Positions 25,030-38,682 are shown, numbered from the stretch's first letter. The stretch is 64,000 nucleotides of DNA from Impatiens glandulifera (GCF_907164915.1 NC_061864.1:11229889-11293888), one strand, 5' to 3'. The notes: a model not told the origin generated them from the letters alone. Translations and numbers: made by a program.

Positions 25030-27470
25030 ATATAATAAATTAAAAAATAAAACAATTTATTTTTATATTTAATTATACAAAATACAATTATTAAACAAAA
25101 GTTAATATTGTTTAATTCAAATAAATATAATAAATAAAATAAATTCTTTTTCTTTTTATTAACAAAAAAAATCTAATTCATATTTTTTTTAATTTTTATT
25201 AAATTGTATAACCAAATATTCAATTATTTAATCTTTATTAAAAAACATAATTTACAAATAAACATTTAGAAAACATTTACTATAATATTTTAATAAATAT
25301 AATAATTTATATTTCTGTTTATAACTATTTAAAAAATATCTTTTATTTTTGTTTTCTATATAAGTTTAATATTTTCTTACATAAATTAAAAATAATTACA
25401 CAAAATTATTAAAAATATTTTCATTCTTTTAATTAATATAAATATAATAAATAAAATATTATCTTAAAAAATGTTTTTTTATACATATTTATATCAATTA
25501 AATAAAATTACAATACAAAAAAACATGAATAATTTATAAGAATATTATATATAATATAGATAATCTTTATTTTATTTATATATAATTATATTAATTTATT
25601 TAATAAGTGTTATTATAATTTATTTATTTGAAATAAAACATTCTTTTTGTAAATTATTATAATGATAAATAAAAGTAAAATAAAAAAACTTTATATTTCA
25701 TTAATTTTATATTTTTATTTATTTTAAAAATAATTTCATATGAAATTAATGTTTTTATTTAAATAATATATATATAATAAATTTAAAATAAAACAGCATA
25801 TGTTTATATCTAATTATAAAAAAATATTCTACAAAATTAAATGATTATAAAAACAAATCATAAAAAAAATTATTTTTTTAATTAATATAAATATTTTTTT
25901 TTAGAAAAATCTCTTTATTTAACTAATATTTTTTAATCTTAATTAAATTATAATTACATTACAAATAACTAAAACAATATTTTAACTTAAAAATAATATT
26001 ACAAATAAATTATTATAAAGTATTTATTTTATATAATATTTTAATAAATAAAATCATTTATTTTTATTTTTATAATTATTAAAAAAATACTTTTATTTTT
26101 TTGTGTATAAATTTAATATTTGAGTTGTATTTAATTATACAAATTAATTTTTTACAAAATAAAATTACTAAAAAAATCATTCATTAATAAGTAATATAAA
26201 AAATAAAATTAAAGATAAATTATATTATTAATAAAAATATTACTATACTGTATTAAAAATAAAAGAATATTAAAGAATGTGAAAAAAATATGAATTAAAT
26301 GAAATTTGTTGAATTAAAATTGTTAAATAATAAAATTCATATTTTTATTTAAAATAATATATATAATAAATTAAAAAAATATAACATTTTATTTTTATAT
26401 TTAATTATACAAAATACAATTATTACACACAAAAATTATAAAAAATATTATTTTTTTGCAATATAAATATAATAAATAAAATAATTTATTTTTTATATTA
26501 CAAATAAATTATTAGAAAATATTTAATATTTTTATATATAATATTCATTTTAAAACAAATTAATTACCTTTCATTTCTTATCTTATTAATTAGTCTAATT
26601 GTAGAGAATCTAATACATTATACATTAACTTTTTTTATTATTTATTTTTAAAATTTATATTAATATTAAATTAATTTCAATAATTAAATTAGAAAAAATA
26701 AATTAGGTTAAATGAAAAAAATTATAATATATTATACTAATATTATTTTTATATAAATAATATATATAATAAATTAAATATTAAATATTTTATCTTTATA
26801 TATAATTATAAAACATACAAAATAAAATAATTCTAATAAAAAATCATTAAAAATATTTATTTTGTTTTTAATTAATATAAATATAATATATAAAATATTA
26901 TTTTTTTAATCTTAATTAAATTACAAATAACTAATAAAAAATAAATATTTTGACTTTAAAATAATATTACAAATGAATTATTAGAAAATGTTTAAATTTC
27001 TTATATAATATTTTATTAAATAAAATATTTTTTATTTCATTTTATAATTATTTAAAAAAATTAAATACTTTGTTTTCTCTAATTAATATAAATAATGAAA
27101 TTATTTATTTTTCAAACAAAATTTTTTAATATCACTATTCATATATATATATATATTAATTTGAATTAAATAATAATATCAAAATAAAAAATAAATATTT
27201 TATTTACTTTTGAAAATAATATTATTATAAATGAAATTAAGTATTATAAAACTTTAAATTTGTTTTATTATAATATTTAATAAATAAAATATTTTTTTAT
27301 TTCTTTTTATAATTATTTTAAAAAATAATTATTTAATTTTTGTTTTTTACATTATAATTGAAAAAAAAATTAATTAAGTAAAAAGAACTAATTTTTATAT
27401 TTAGTTTTTTATTTTCTATATATACATATATTTATTAAATATAATATATATTTTTAAAAAATATATTTTT
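25030..27470. repeat. Left arm of a very large AT-rich inverted repeat
   Basis: Matches the reverse complement of 31480-34185 in co-linear order, with paired coordinates summing to about 59.2 kb. Anchors: 25080 with 34160, 25565 with 33595, 26350 with 32870, 26745 with 32530, 27115 with 32090, 27350 with 31865, 27380 with 31590. Several matches run over 100 bp with few differences (for example 25495-25645). Repeated sub-motifs every few hundred bases suggest the arm itself derives from repeats. It is non-coding. Confidence 0.72.
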
Positions 27471-27936
27471 ATATATTTTTATTTTTTTTATTCATTTTTT
27501 ATATTATTACCTATTTTACAAATATATTAATTGATTGATTATTAATACCAAAAATATATATATTTAAAAATTAATAGATGCGAGAAAAGAAAAGGGAAAT
27601 TATTAAGTTGGATTAAAAAAATTAATATTTAAATTTTTATTCTTTTATATATATATTATATATACTCTCTTCTATTAATATTTAAATTCAATTTATTATT
27701 TATAAAATCTATACTATAAAATATAATTTACTTAAAATTTAAAAATATTGATACATTAATTATTAAATTTATTTTATTAGTAATTTATATTATTATTAGA
27801 TATAATTATAAATTTAAATAATTTATACAACTGAAAAACTAATAGAGATCAACATTCATAAATGGTTAATATATATAATTAATAAATGTTTAAAAATATG
27901 GGATGGGTTGTGAACAAACTAATAATATTAAATTTG

Positions 27937-27997
<61 letters not shown>

Positions 27998-29528
27998 AAA
28001 TTCAAAACATTATTAAATATAAATTAATATTCCAATAATATATTAAAAATATATTTTTTAAGTAAATTATATATATATATATATATATTTTGATTAAACC
28101 CATCCATTTCAGCTACGGAGTTAGGTTTCCAAAAAAAGAATAATGAAGTAAAATTTATGAAAAAATTTATAAATTATGAAAGATACGAAATAATGGCAAA
28201 TATTTTTTATCACTAAATATTATATATGTTCTAATTACCAATTCCTAGATACAAATTATAAAATCTAGCCACCTAATAATACTTTTTATTATCTATTATA
28301 TCATAGACTATTTTCCCTCATATTTTAAGGTGAGTAGTTTTAAAGACTACAAGAGAAAGATTTATTTGTGATAAATATATATATATATATTTTTTTTAAA
28401 TATTCATTATAAATAATAATAATGATTTAAGTAAACGATAAAACATGACATAAGAAAATAAAAAATAAATAAAATACAATCACTTTATTTTATAGAGCTT
28501 GTAGTTTAAAAAAAAAACAATTAATTCTTTTAATCGGTTTTACCAATTTTTTGAATATGACAAATATTTAATTAATTTGGAGTTTTGGGACAAATATTTT
28601 GTCACTAAATTCATTATTAAGAAATTTTAGTTGGTATATTAGCTGCATAATTTGTTTAGTTTAAAAGTTTAGACTTGCAAAATCTTAATTATGGCTAAAG
28701 TCAATGAATTTGAACATGACAATTTATATATATTAAAATGCTGCAATTCTCATCATTAAAATAAGAACCACACAAAATTAATGTATCAACTATTTTGTTG
28801 GCGTTTATCATTTTATAATCAGTAGTTGAATTCTTAAAGTCATATCTATTTGTAAGATGGAGAATAATTTATTCTTAATTTCTCCGTAAGTCTCAATAAT
28901 TTATTTTTTTGTTATAATATTGGTTGAAAGACTTAATTAGTTAATTAAGCTTTCAACTAACCATACTTTGTCTTTAGTCAGTTTAAGAGCTTGTTTGATC
29001 CGAGGTTTCCCAATTATACGAATAAGTAATCCTCCTATTTAATCTTACATAAATAAACTAAAATCAGTTCATTGGATTCCTTTACGAAATTATGAAGACT
29101 AATGACCCTTAAGAAGTGATTGTCACACTCATTTTTTTTTACTTAAGACATGTATAAATTTGATTTTCACTAAAAATAAAAATAAAAATATTCTCATCTA
29201 AAAGGAATCGTGACTGTGAATTGTGAAGGGGTTAAAGAATAAATTCGAATAGAAAAAACAAACATACAAGTAAACTACATCCTTAAAATATTAGTTCTTA
29301 CAATTAAAGTATATTTTACTCGAATAATGCTTCAATATGATTTGGTATTTAATTAATTTCATATATAGTTTGTTAAAAATGGTGGTTGAGAAGGAGTGGG
29401 AAATGATTTCAATATATATTTTCATAAGAAATGACTTTAAATAAGTTTAAACATTAAGTCAAGATTTATCTTAAAGACATTGTGAATGTCCCTATTTCAC
29501 ATTGTTTAATGGAAGCTAAAACAATGCT
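27471..29528. other. Central spacer of the inverted repeat, upstream of DC1-1
   Basis: AT-rich, with a (TA)n tract at 27940-27991 and a shorter one at 28065-28088. At about 29388 lies GTTGAGAAGGAGTG, a word also found upstream of DC1-2 and DC1-3. No gene seen. Confidence 0.5.
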
Positions 29529-29536
29529 TATAAATA
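29529..29536 (+). promoter_or_regulatory. TATA box of DC1-1
   Basis: TATAAATA, 81 bp before the chosen ATG. It lies inside the 5' extension of the open frame that starts at 29482, so that earlier start is unlikely to be transcribed. Confidence 0.65.
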
Positions 29537-29616
29537 GGGATTTCAAGTACCCTTTCAATCTCACACAATTCCTTCATATTCATACTTTTCGGATTTCTTT
29601 TCTTGTAACTACTAGA

Positions 29617-30552
29617 ATGGCGTCTTCTTCGCACCTCAACCAAATCGACAACATAATGTCGAAATGCCACGGAAAGGTAGAACACGATTTTTTAACGAGG
29701 GAAGGCAAAATGATTGAATTTTTCTTGTGCAACGGATGTGGAGGCGAGGGAAGAGGAACTAGACACAAATGCAATCGTTGCGAATTCAGACTCGACGAAA
29801 TGTGTTACGAGACAAGAATGGCCATGACATGTCACGTGACGAAAGGCGAACATAGATTCGCTCGAGGAGAGGATGACCTCACGCCCTTTTGGTGCGACGG
29901 GTGCAAAGAAATGGGCACGGGCGTGAGATTCGCGTGCACTTCTTGTAAGAAGTACGCCCTACACCAAAAGTGTCACAACCCGCCTCCTAGCATGACTCAC
30001 GAATGGGTCCCGGGCCGCACTTTTAACTTCGTTCGCCGCCATCCCGAGTCAAATCACTCCAAACGCGTTTGCTCTCCTTGTGGAAAGGTGGTGAACGGGT
30101 TTGTCTACGAGAGCAAAGATTTGAAAAGGGGGACTAGTAAGTATTTACATCCGTTGTGTAGCGACACAAAGGCCAAAGTGTTAGTCCAGGACACTTACTT
30201 CCAGCTTTGCGATTCTACGGTTTCTGATTGCTTGTGGTGCAAGAAAAGGAAAGGGCGGTCGGAAGGATGGGCGTATGTTTCCAAGTGCGGGAATTTGAAC
30301 TATCATTTGGATTGCTTGACGGGAATGGTGGCTCGAGCTTGGATGGCTGGACATTTGGATAAGAAGTTGATGAGATCATTGAATGACAAGGAACTTGATG
30401 CATTGGCTGAGAAAATGGAGAAGAAAAACCACTTGCCTTGGAAGAAAGTGTTGTTTCCATTCTTGAGTTCTTCACTTGGAGTTATGTTAGGAAACCCTCA
30501 TGCATTCAGGAGTCTGGCAGATCCAATCTTTGATCAATCTACGTGGGTCTAA
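29617..30552 (+). CDS. DC1-1: DC1 (Cys/His-rich C1-like) domain protein
   Basis: Single coding exon, 311 residues; the start MASSSH matches the start of paralogue DC1-4 (MASSSIN). Four Cys/His modules are visible: HDFLTREG..FLCNGCGGEG..HKCNRC (about residues 25-65), HRFARGED..FWCDGCKEMG..FACTSC..LHQKC (about 77-120), VCSPCGKVVNGF..LHPLC (about 150-185) and LWCKKRKG..GWAYVS..YHLDC (about 205-235). The tail has a charged helix and a short hydrophobic segment (FPFLSSSLGVML). DC1 proteins (NCBI often calls them VACUOLELESS GAMETOPHYTES-like) are plant-specific zinc-binding proteins with mostly unknown biochemical roles. Odd: the first module has RLDEMC where the paralogues have RLHDNC, losing the His zinc ligand. 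It is the most diverged member and the only one without the shared leader intron. Confidence 0.83.
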   Translation: MASSSHLNQIDNIMSKCHGKVEHDFLTREGKMIEFFLCNGCGGEGRGTRHKCNRCEFRLDEMCYETRMAMTCHVTKGEHRFARGEDDLTPFWCDGCKEMGTGVRFACTSCKKYALHQKCHNPPPSMTHEWVPGRTFNFVRRHPESNHSKRVCSPCGKVVNGFVYESKDLKRGTSKYLHPLCSDTKAKVLVQDTYFQLCDSTVSDCLWCKKRKGRSEGWAYVSKCGNLNYHLDCLTGMVARAWMAGHLDKKLMRSLNDKELDALAEKMEKKNHLPWKKVLFPFLSSSLGVMLGNPHAFRSLADPIFDQSTWV

Positions 30553-30839
30553 ATTCTGTTCATTTATTTCTATTTTGCTTTGCTTGTTAATTTCTTATGC
30601 TCAAATAAAGATTAATTAATTTCCATGTATGGAAATTAATTAAACTCTGCTGGTTAATTTCTATGGGTGTTTGTATTTGTCTGGATCTTCGGAAATTCTC
30701 CTTACTTATTTTGTTTGTTTTGCACCACAAATTAAGTTGAAATATGCATTGATTATGTTCAAGGTTTTCTAATTCCCAGAAGAGTAGAATATCAATTAGT
30801 TTTAATGTTCAAATCAATTAAATCTCTGTGAAAATAATT

Positions 30840-31150
30840 TGATTAAAGACATCAAATATCATTCTAAAATCTTAAAACATTGGTGAATCGGGGGAATATA
30901 ACCCTTTTCACACAAACGTTCTCGTCTCCAAAGTCTTTTGATGCATTTGAACTTGTTTCGTCAACTGATTTTCGAAGTTTTCAGATCAAACAATTTGACC
31001 AAAGTTTTCAGAATAGTGGGTTAAAACATCTATAAATAAGTTCTAAAAACACTAAAACTTGAAATAAGGACAGTGGGAACCTACACCAAATTTGTTAATT
31101 GATTTGATGAAAGTACTTAATAAAAAAAATCTTGCACCTCCTCTCAAATT
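30840..31150 (+). repeat. Segment duplicated at 40685-41000 (direct copy)
   Basis: Shared blocks in the same order: AAAATCTTAAAACAT, CTTGTTTCGTCAACT, TTTGACCAAAGTTTTCAGA, GGGTTAAAACATCTATAAAT, CTTGCACCTCCTCTCAAA. The block includes a TATA-like CTATAAATAAG and a W-box-like TTGACC, so it looks like a duplicated promoter. No gene follows here. Confidence 0.75.
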
Positions 31151-31479
31151 GAGTTTTTCATGTTTTTATAAAAGTTTATATGAAATATTTTCATTTTTTT
31201 TTTTCAAATTAATAGGCAAAAATATTTTATCTTTGGATATTTTTGGATATTTATTTAATTATTTTAGACAATAAATTACATATAATTTATGTCTAAAATT
31301 ATAATTAAATTATTTCAACTTCTTTTTAGGTTTAATTTGGATAAAATAAATACAACATTTTAATTCAAATTAAATTATTTCTAGTTTTTTAATTACTTTT
31401 TTTAATTAGGGTTTAATTATTATAATAATTAATCCTAATTTAATTTTGACCACTCCTTCTATATTATTTTTAAAAAAAA

Positions 31480-34185
31480 TTAAAATATTTTTTAAAATTA
31501 TAAATATTATTATAAATTAGATTAATTTTTAATGTTTATATATATATTTAATAAAATAAATAAATATAAAAATCATTAATTAGTTTTTTTTACTTAATTA
31601 TTTTTTTTTTCAAGTCTAAGCTTATATAAAGTTTATTTCACAATTATATAAAAAAAATACTATTGATTTAATGATTAAGGTTGAATTAAACATTTAAAAT
31701 AATAATATAAAGAAGTAAAAATTACATATTTTAAAGATTTTGAGTAAAATTCTAAATGACTAAATTAATTAAAAAAATACTCTTTTAACTTATATAAAAA
31801 AAGATTTATCATAACAACAATCATTATAAATATTTATTTTATTTAAGAGATAAAAAAAACATAAATATAACATAAAAACAAAAATTAAATATTTAATTTT
31901 TAAAATAATTATAAAAAGAAATAACAAATATTTATTTATTAAAATATTATAATAAAAAAAATTAAAGTTTCATAATACTTTATTTGTAATATTATTATTT
32001 TAAAAAATAAATAAAAATATTTTTTTATGATATTTTATTTTAATTAAAATTAATATATAGTGATATTAAAAAACTTTGTTTGAAAAATAAATAATTTATT
32101 ATTTATATTAATTAAAAAAATATTTTAATATTTTGTAATAATCTTATTTTGTAAAAATTTAGTTTATATAAACTTGTATAATTGAGATATAAAAAAATTA
32201 TTTTATTTTTTTAAATAATTATAAAAAAAATAAAAATTATTTTATTTACTAAAACATTATATAAAAATTGAAAAAATTTCAAATAATTCATTTGTAATAT
32301 TATTTTAAGGTTAAAATATTTATTCTTTTCTTAATTATTTGTAATTTAATTAAAATTTAAAAAATAATTGTTAAATAAAAAAATATAATATTTTTTTTGT
32401 ATTAAGGAAACAATTTATTTTATTTATATTAATTTTAAAAAATTAAATATTTTTAATGATTTGTTATTGTGATTATTTTATTTTGTACGTACCATACTAA
32501 TTTTATAATTATGTATAAAGATAAATATTTAATATTTAATTTATTATATATATTATTTATATAAAAATATTAGTTTTTATTTGTATAATATATTATAATT
32601 TTTTTAATTAACATTATTTATTTTTTCTAAAATTAATTTAATATCAATATATTTTAAAAATAAATAATAATAATTTTTTTTCTATTAAATTCAACGGTTA
32701 AATTAGATGAGACCAGATAATATATAGGAATTATATTTCTTTTTTGTTAATATAAAAAATAAATTATTTTATTTATTATATTTATATAACAAATAAAAGT
32801 ATAATTTTTTTTTGTGTAATAATTGAATTTTGTATAATGAAATATAAAAATAAAATGTTATATTTTTTATTTATTATATATATATTATTTTAAATAAAAA
32901 TATTAATTTTTATTCTTTAACAATTTTAATTCAATAAATTTCATTTAATAATGAATTATTTTTTTAGTAAATTTATTTTGTAAAAATTAATTTGTATAAT
33001 TAAATATAAACCAAATATTAAACTTATATACAAAAAAAATATATATAAAGTATTTTTTTTAATAATTATAAAAATAAATTATTTTATTTATTAAAACATT
33101 ATATAAAAACATATTTGTTAAATAAAGAGATTTTTTCTATAAAAAATATTTATTATATTTATATTAATTAAAAACAAAAATAAATAATTTTATGATTTGT
33201 TTTTGTATAATTATTTTTTATAATTAGATATAAAGATAAACTATTTTATTTTAAATTTATTATAAATATATATTATTTAAATAAAAACATAAAATTTTTA
33301 TTAGTATAATATATTGTAAATTCTTTAATTTAACCTAATTTCTTCTTTTCTAAATTTTTAAAATTAATTGAATATAAAGTTATTTTTAAAATAAATAAAA
33401 ATAGAAAGATAATGAAATATAATATTTATTTATTTTATTTTTATTTATCATTATTTTAATTTACAAAATTCGTTCTATTTAAAATAAATAAATTATGATT
33501 ACACCTATTAAATAAATTAATTTTATCTTATAAATCTAATATCAATTTATATAAAAAGATTGATTATATAATAATGTATAAATAAAATAAAGATTATATA
33601 TATTATGTATAATATTCTTATTAATTATTCATGTTTTTTGTATTATAATTTTATTTAATTGAGATTAAAAATTATGTTTTTTTGTATTATAATTTTATTT
33701 AATTGAGATTAAAAATTATGTATAAAAACATTTTTTTTAAGATAATAATTTATTTTGTATATTTATATTAATTAAAAAAATGAAAATATTTTTAATAACT
33801 TTTGTGTAATTATTTTTAATTTCTATAAGAAAATATAAACTTATATAAAAAACAAAAATAAAATATATTTTTTAAATAGTTATAAACAGAAATATAAATT
33901 ATTATATTTATTAAAATATTATAGTAAATGTTTTCTAATAATTTATTTGTAAATCATGTTTTTTAATGAAGATTAAAATATTGAATATTTGGTAATATAA
34001 TTTAATCAAAATTAGAAAAATATGAATTAGAGTTTTTTTGGTTAATATAAAGAAAAAGAATTTATATTATTTATTATATATATTTGAATTAAACAAAAGA
34101 AATAAATAAATATTTTTTTAATAACTTTTGTTTAATAATTGTATTTTGTATAATTAAATATAAAAACAAATTCATAAAATATATA
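31480..34185. repeat. Right arm of the very large AT-rich inverted repeat
   Basis: Reverse-complement partner of 25030-27470. It holds an extra ~240 bp (about 31613-31860) absent from the left arm and a local 46-bp tandem duplication near 33635-33725. Non-coding. Confidence 0.72.
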
Positions 34186-34420
34186 TATTACTAATATATA
34201 ACCAAACATTAATTGACTTAGATTATACGTATGTACGTATTTATTTATTTCAAAAGAAGTGGATAAGTTAGAATAGATTCCCATAATAGTATGTACGTAT
34301 TTATTTATTTCACATAAATTTCTCATTCACATTTATATAACCAAACATTAATTGACTTAGATTATAATAGTTGTATCATGTATTATTTATTTCACATAAA
34401 CTAGTCTCTTCATCATATAT
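34186..34420. repeat. ~80-bp tandem repeat upstream of DC1-2
   Basis: About three partial copies of a unit containing ATATAACCAAACATTAATTG, ACTTAGATTATAATAG and ATTTATTTCACATAAA. The same unit is repeated about three times upstream of DC1-3 (42003-42240), so it belongs to the duplicated promoter block. Confidence 0.75.
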
Positions 34421-34772
34421 ATTACTAAGTAACAAAACAATATATATATTTTTTATTTGTTTTGAATCTTATAATATAAAGTTAGTACCACCTTATAATT
34501 ATAATAGTTTCATTTTATTTAAATCGTTTTAATGAAAATTAAACTAATAACAAAATAATATTTAAATAAGATTTGGTAACCTTTAATTTTTATGACTTTG
34601 TAAAGAAGATAATTGAATATTTTGCTTAAGATAAATGAAATTAGAGATTTACCTCAAAATTATTCTTAGGTATTTTTTTGGGGGAAAGTTTAGTCTCGAT
34701 TAATTATTTATTTTCATCTCTTATTTAAATTGTATTAAGAAATTTTCACAGTATTGATAATTAAATATTTGG

Positions 34773-34852
34773 ATAAATTGTTGTTGAGAAGGAGTGGCAA
34801 TATTTTATAGATATAAATTGTTGTTGAGAAGGAGTGGCAATATTTTATAGAT
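34773..34852. repeat. Perfect 40-bp tandem duplication in the DC1-2 upstream region
   Basis: Two identical 40-bp units, 34773-34812 and 34813-34852, each containing GTTGAGAAGGAGTGGCAATA. A single copy of the core lies at the corresponding place upstream of DC1-3 (about 42628) and, partly, DC1-1 (about 29388). Confidence 0.85.
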
Positions 34853-35002
34853 TGAAAATATATAAATTTAATCAGTATCTTATTATTTCTTCTTGCATGT
34901 GACTAATTAATTAATTTATGAGATGTACAGGTTTCTAGCATGTTCTCAAGTCATTATTTTATAAATCTATTTTAAATTTTAAATTTCAAATTTCAAATAA
35001 GA

Positions 35003-35011
35003 TATATAAAT
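35003..35011 (+). promoter_or_regulatory. TATA box of DC1-2
   Basis: TATATAAAT at the place matching the TATA boxes of DC1-3 and DC1-4, followed by a leader with a probable intron (donor at 35111, acceptor ending 35212). Confidence 0.6.
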
Positions 35012-35217
35012 AGTTAAACACCACCACTTCAATCTCACAAGTTGCATTATTAATTCTCACTAAATATTTGGGACAATACATACAAGAGTACTCTCAATTT
35101 CCTTGACGATGTAATTAGCACACAACAATTACAATATAGCATTTAAATCAATCTCATTAATTACATGCATGTTTGGTTTAATGTTTTTGTCTTCTTGATT
35201 TTCTTTTTAAAGTAGAA

Positions 35218-36129
35218 ATGAACGTGGACAGATTTCTAGCAAGATGTCCCATAGAGGGAGAACACAAGTTCGTGGTGAGAGATTGTCCGGCAAGTGAGCA
35301 CTTTTGGTGCGACTTATGTGGCCTAGATGGAAGCGGGAAGAGACACAAATGCAAGCATTGCAATTATAAGCTCCACGACGATTGTTACAATGCAAGGAAA
35401 GAGATGAAATGCCCCTCGAGACCTGGAGGTGGTCATAAGTACTTGACCAGAGATGCCTCTACTCCCTTTTGGTGCGACGGGTGTAGAGAAATCGGGGTTG
35501 GAATCAGATTCAAATGTGAGTCTTGTTATTATAGGCTCCATGAGATGTGTTTTTACCTCCAATGGAAGTGCAAGTCTTTTGCCAATCCGCCAACCACCAC
35601 AAACGCAAATTTCCCCGGAAAAGTGTTCCAATTCATTCCCCAACATCCGGGTAACAGCCCGGGTCAAGTGTGCTCTCCGTGTGGAAGGGATGTATGAGGG
35701 TTTATGTTCAAGGCCACTGATGCACATGGAAAAAGTGTTTGTCTTCATCCTCTTTGTAGTGATGTCGAAAAAGAGTGGAATCAAGTTGGCATGAAGTTCA
35801 TCATCCACGAAAACTCAAAAGCCAAATGTTTGTGTTGCAGGAAAGGGAACGCCCCAGGATGGGCTTATGTATCGAGTGATAGAAAATACAGCCTTCATGT
35901 GGATTGCGTGATGGAACTGATTGTTCGCAGTTGGAAAGAAGGTCGGTTGGATGAGGCGAAGATGGAAAAGTTGGAGAATGTGAATCTCGCGGAGCTGGCC
36001 GAGCAACTGGAGAAGAAAACTGGTTTTCCTTGGAAGAAAGTGGGGATCCCTTTGCTCAAGTTCGTGGCAGAAATGGTATTAGGAAACCCTAAAACAATTG
36101 GAGGTTTGCTCTTTGCGCTCTTAGTCTGA
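35218..36129 (+). pseudogene. DC1-2: DC1-domain gene with one nonsense codon
   Basis: Two stretches in one frame (35218-35697 and 35698-36129) are separated only by TGA at 35695-35697. DC1-3 and DC1-4 have TGT (Cys of GRDVCGF or GRNVCGF) at this codon, so a single T-to-A change made it. The rest is open and strongly like DC1-3, with all four modules (HKFVVRDC..FWCDLC, HKYLTRDA..FWCDGC, VCSPCGRDV, CLCCRKGNAPGWAYVS). The N-terminus lacks eight codons present in DC1-3 after Met (in-frame deletion). The truncated product would keep the first two modules only (159 residues). Called a pseudogene because half the protein is lost; a short functional product cannot be excluded. Confidence 0.82.
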
Positions 36130-36435
36130 TGATCAGTTGGCTCTATTCTTATTAATGATTTCGTTTAGTGGTCATTGCAATTGGGATCGATCCTATTGGT
36201 GTATGTGTGGAATAAGGTGGTAAGTTTCATTTATTCTTTCATGTGTATTAGTTTCCTTTGGTTTCAAATACTTTTAATATCAATCTTAAGCACCTTTCAA
36301 TGTCTATATGTTTTATTGTACTTTTATAGAATATTATGAGAAATACTGTAGACAAATTAAAAATGAATACAATGATCATGTTTCCTCATATTCCACCCAA
36401 TTCGGTCTATTTACAATAAATAAATAAATAAAGAA

Positions 36436-36980
<545 letters not shown>

Positions 36981-37144
36981 TAATTATTTTTTAATAAGTA
37001 CCAAAATGATATGTTTCATTGCTTAAGGGATTCATAAAAAAATATGAATCCTATGGATAACATATCCTCAAATAATATCTTAATTATTTCAAAAATAAAT
37101 CAACTAACTTTTTCACTGTTATAATCTCATAGTATTAAGGTTCA

Positions 37145-37765
37145 AATTGTCAGAGGCCCAAATAATAGATTGGGGCTTTTTATTATGGACTAATTACAAT
37201 TTGGGACCTTTTCTTTTTAACCTCACAATTTGAGACTTCTTGTTGGATGTCAATTGTAATTTGGGACCTCTTCTTTTGAATCTCACAATTTATAGCTCCT
37301 TATTAGTGTCAATTACAATTTGAGACCTCTTATTTTGAACCTCACAATTTAAGGCTTCACATTGTTAAGTTTGTACAAAATGGGGTTTTGTCCTAACCGA
37401 CATAGACTTTCGTAAAAAAAAGTATTACGTGGTTACGTTAGTATTATTTAGAATTAAATGTCACTATTAATTTTTTTAATTATAAAAGTCACGTAATATA
37501 TTTTTTACAGGCATTAATGTTCGTTAGGGCAAAACCCCATTTTATACAAACTTGACAATGTGGAACCTTAAATTGTGAGATTCGAAATAAGAGGTCCGAA
37601 ATTGCAATTGGTCTCAATAAGGAGCCCCAAATTGTAAGGTTCAAAAGAAGAGATCCCAAATTACAATTGACTCCAATATTGAGCCTCAAATTGTGAAGTT
37701 TAAAAGAAGAGGTCACAAATATCAATTAATCCCAATAAGAAGCACTAATTTATTATTTCGACACT
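37145..37765. mobile_element. Foldback-like element, copy 2
   Basis: Ends pair as inverted repeats (left AATAATAGATTGGGGCTTTT, right AAGAAGCACTAATTTATTAT). The left arm is a tandem series of ~60-bp units built on CAATTTGGGACCTCTTCTTT and CACAATTTgaGrCTcC; the right arm has the same units inverted. The shared core (see copy 1) is at 37450-37535. No coding capacity, consistent with a non-autonomous element. Confidence 0.65.
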
Positions 37766-37899
37766 TTGTCAAATATATTCGTGTATGGAAAATATTTTAT
37801 ATGTCTTGACATTCTTATTCCAGATAAGTTTTTTAAGGTTCAGTTTTGTTTTAATACAGTCGACTTCCTACATGTACTTAAATCAAAATTTAAAATCTT

Positions 37900-38389
37900 T
37901 GATGACAGCATGGTTACATACTTCTAATATATATTTTACATTTTAATTTAATTTTATTATAAAAATATAATAAATAAGAAATATTAAAATATTTTAAAAA
38001 TTAATAATAAGTTTTTTTTTCAAAATTTGAATAAAATTAATAATTTTAATTTATATATATATATATATTATTTATCATTATTAAATTTAATGATAATTTC
38101 AAATTAAATAATTTAACATTTATTCTATTTTTAAAATTTTAATACGGATTAATTTTTTTAATTTATTTATATTAGATGTTTGAATAATTATGAAAGTATT
38201 TATTAAATAAATTAAAATCAAATATGTTGAGAAAATTATTTTATTTTAATAAAATTAAAAAAAAAATAATATACATATATAATATTAATTATATATATAA
38301 ATTTTATTTAATATTATAAAATTATTATAATAAAATTTTAAAAGCTATTATTTTAAAAAATATAACTTCTTAACTTCTCATCCTCACTA

Positions 38390-38486
<97 letters not shown>

Positions 38487-38644
38487 TATATATATATATA
38501 TATATATGATATCCACAAAATATATAAAGAAAAATCATATATATTATGTTCTTAATTCTTTTTTCACTTAAATATATATACATATAATAATATTTGAAGA
38601 AATTATATATTTTATATCATCAATATATATAAATATATATATGA

Positions 38645-38682
<38 letters not shown>

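Noticed and set aside
29482..29616. N-terminal extension of DC1-1 from the earlier ATG at 29482
   Set aside because: A good TATA box lies at 29529-29536 inside it, and the homologous start MASSS begins at 29617.
24590..34185. Centromeric or organellar DNA
   Set aside because: AT-rich text alone is not evidence; there is no satellite monomer of typical centromere length and no organelle gene.
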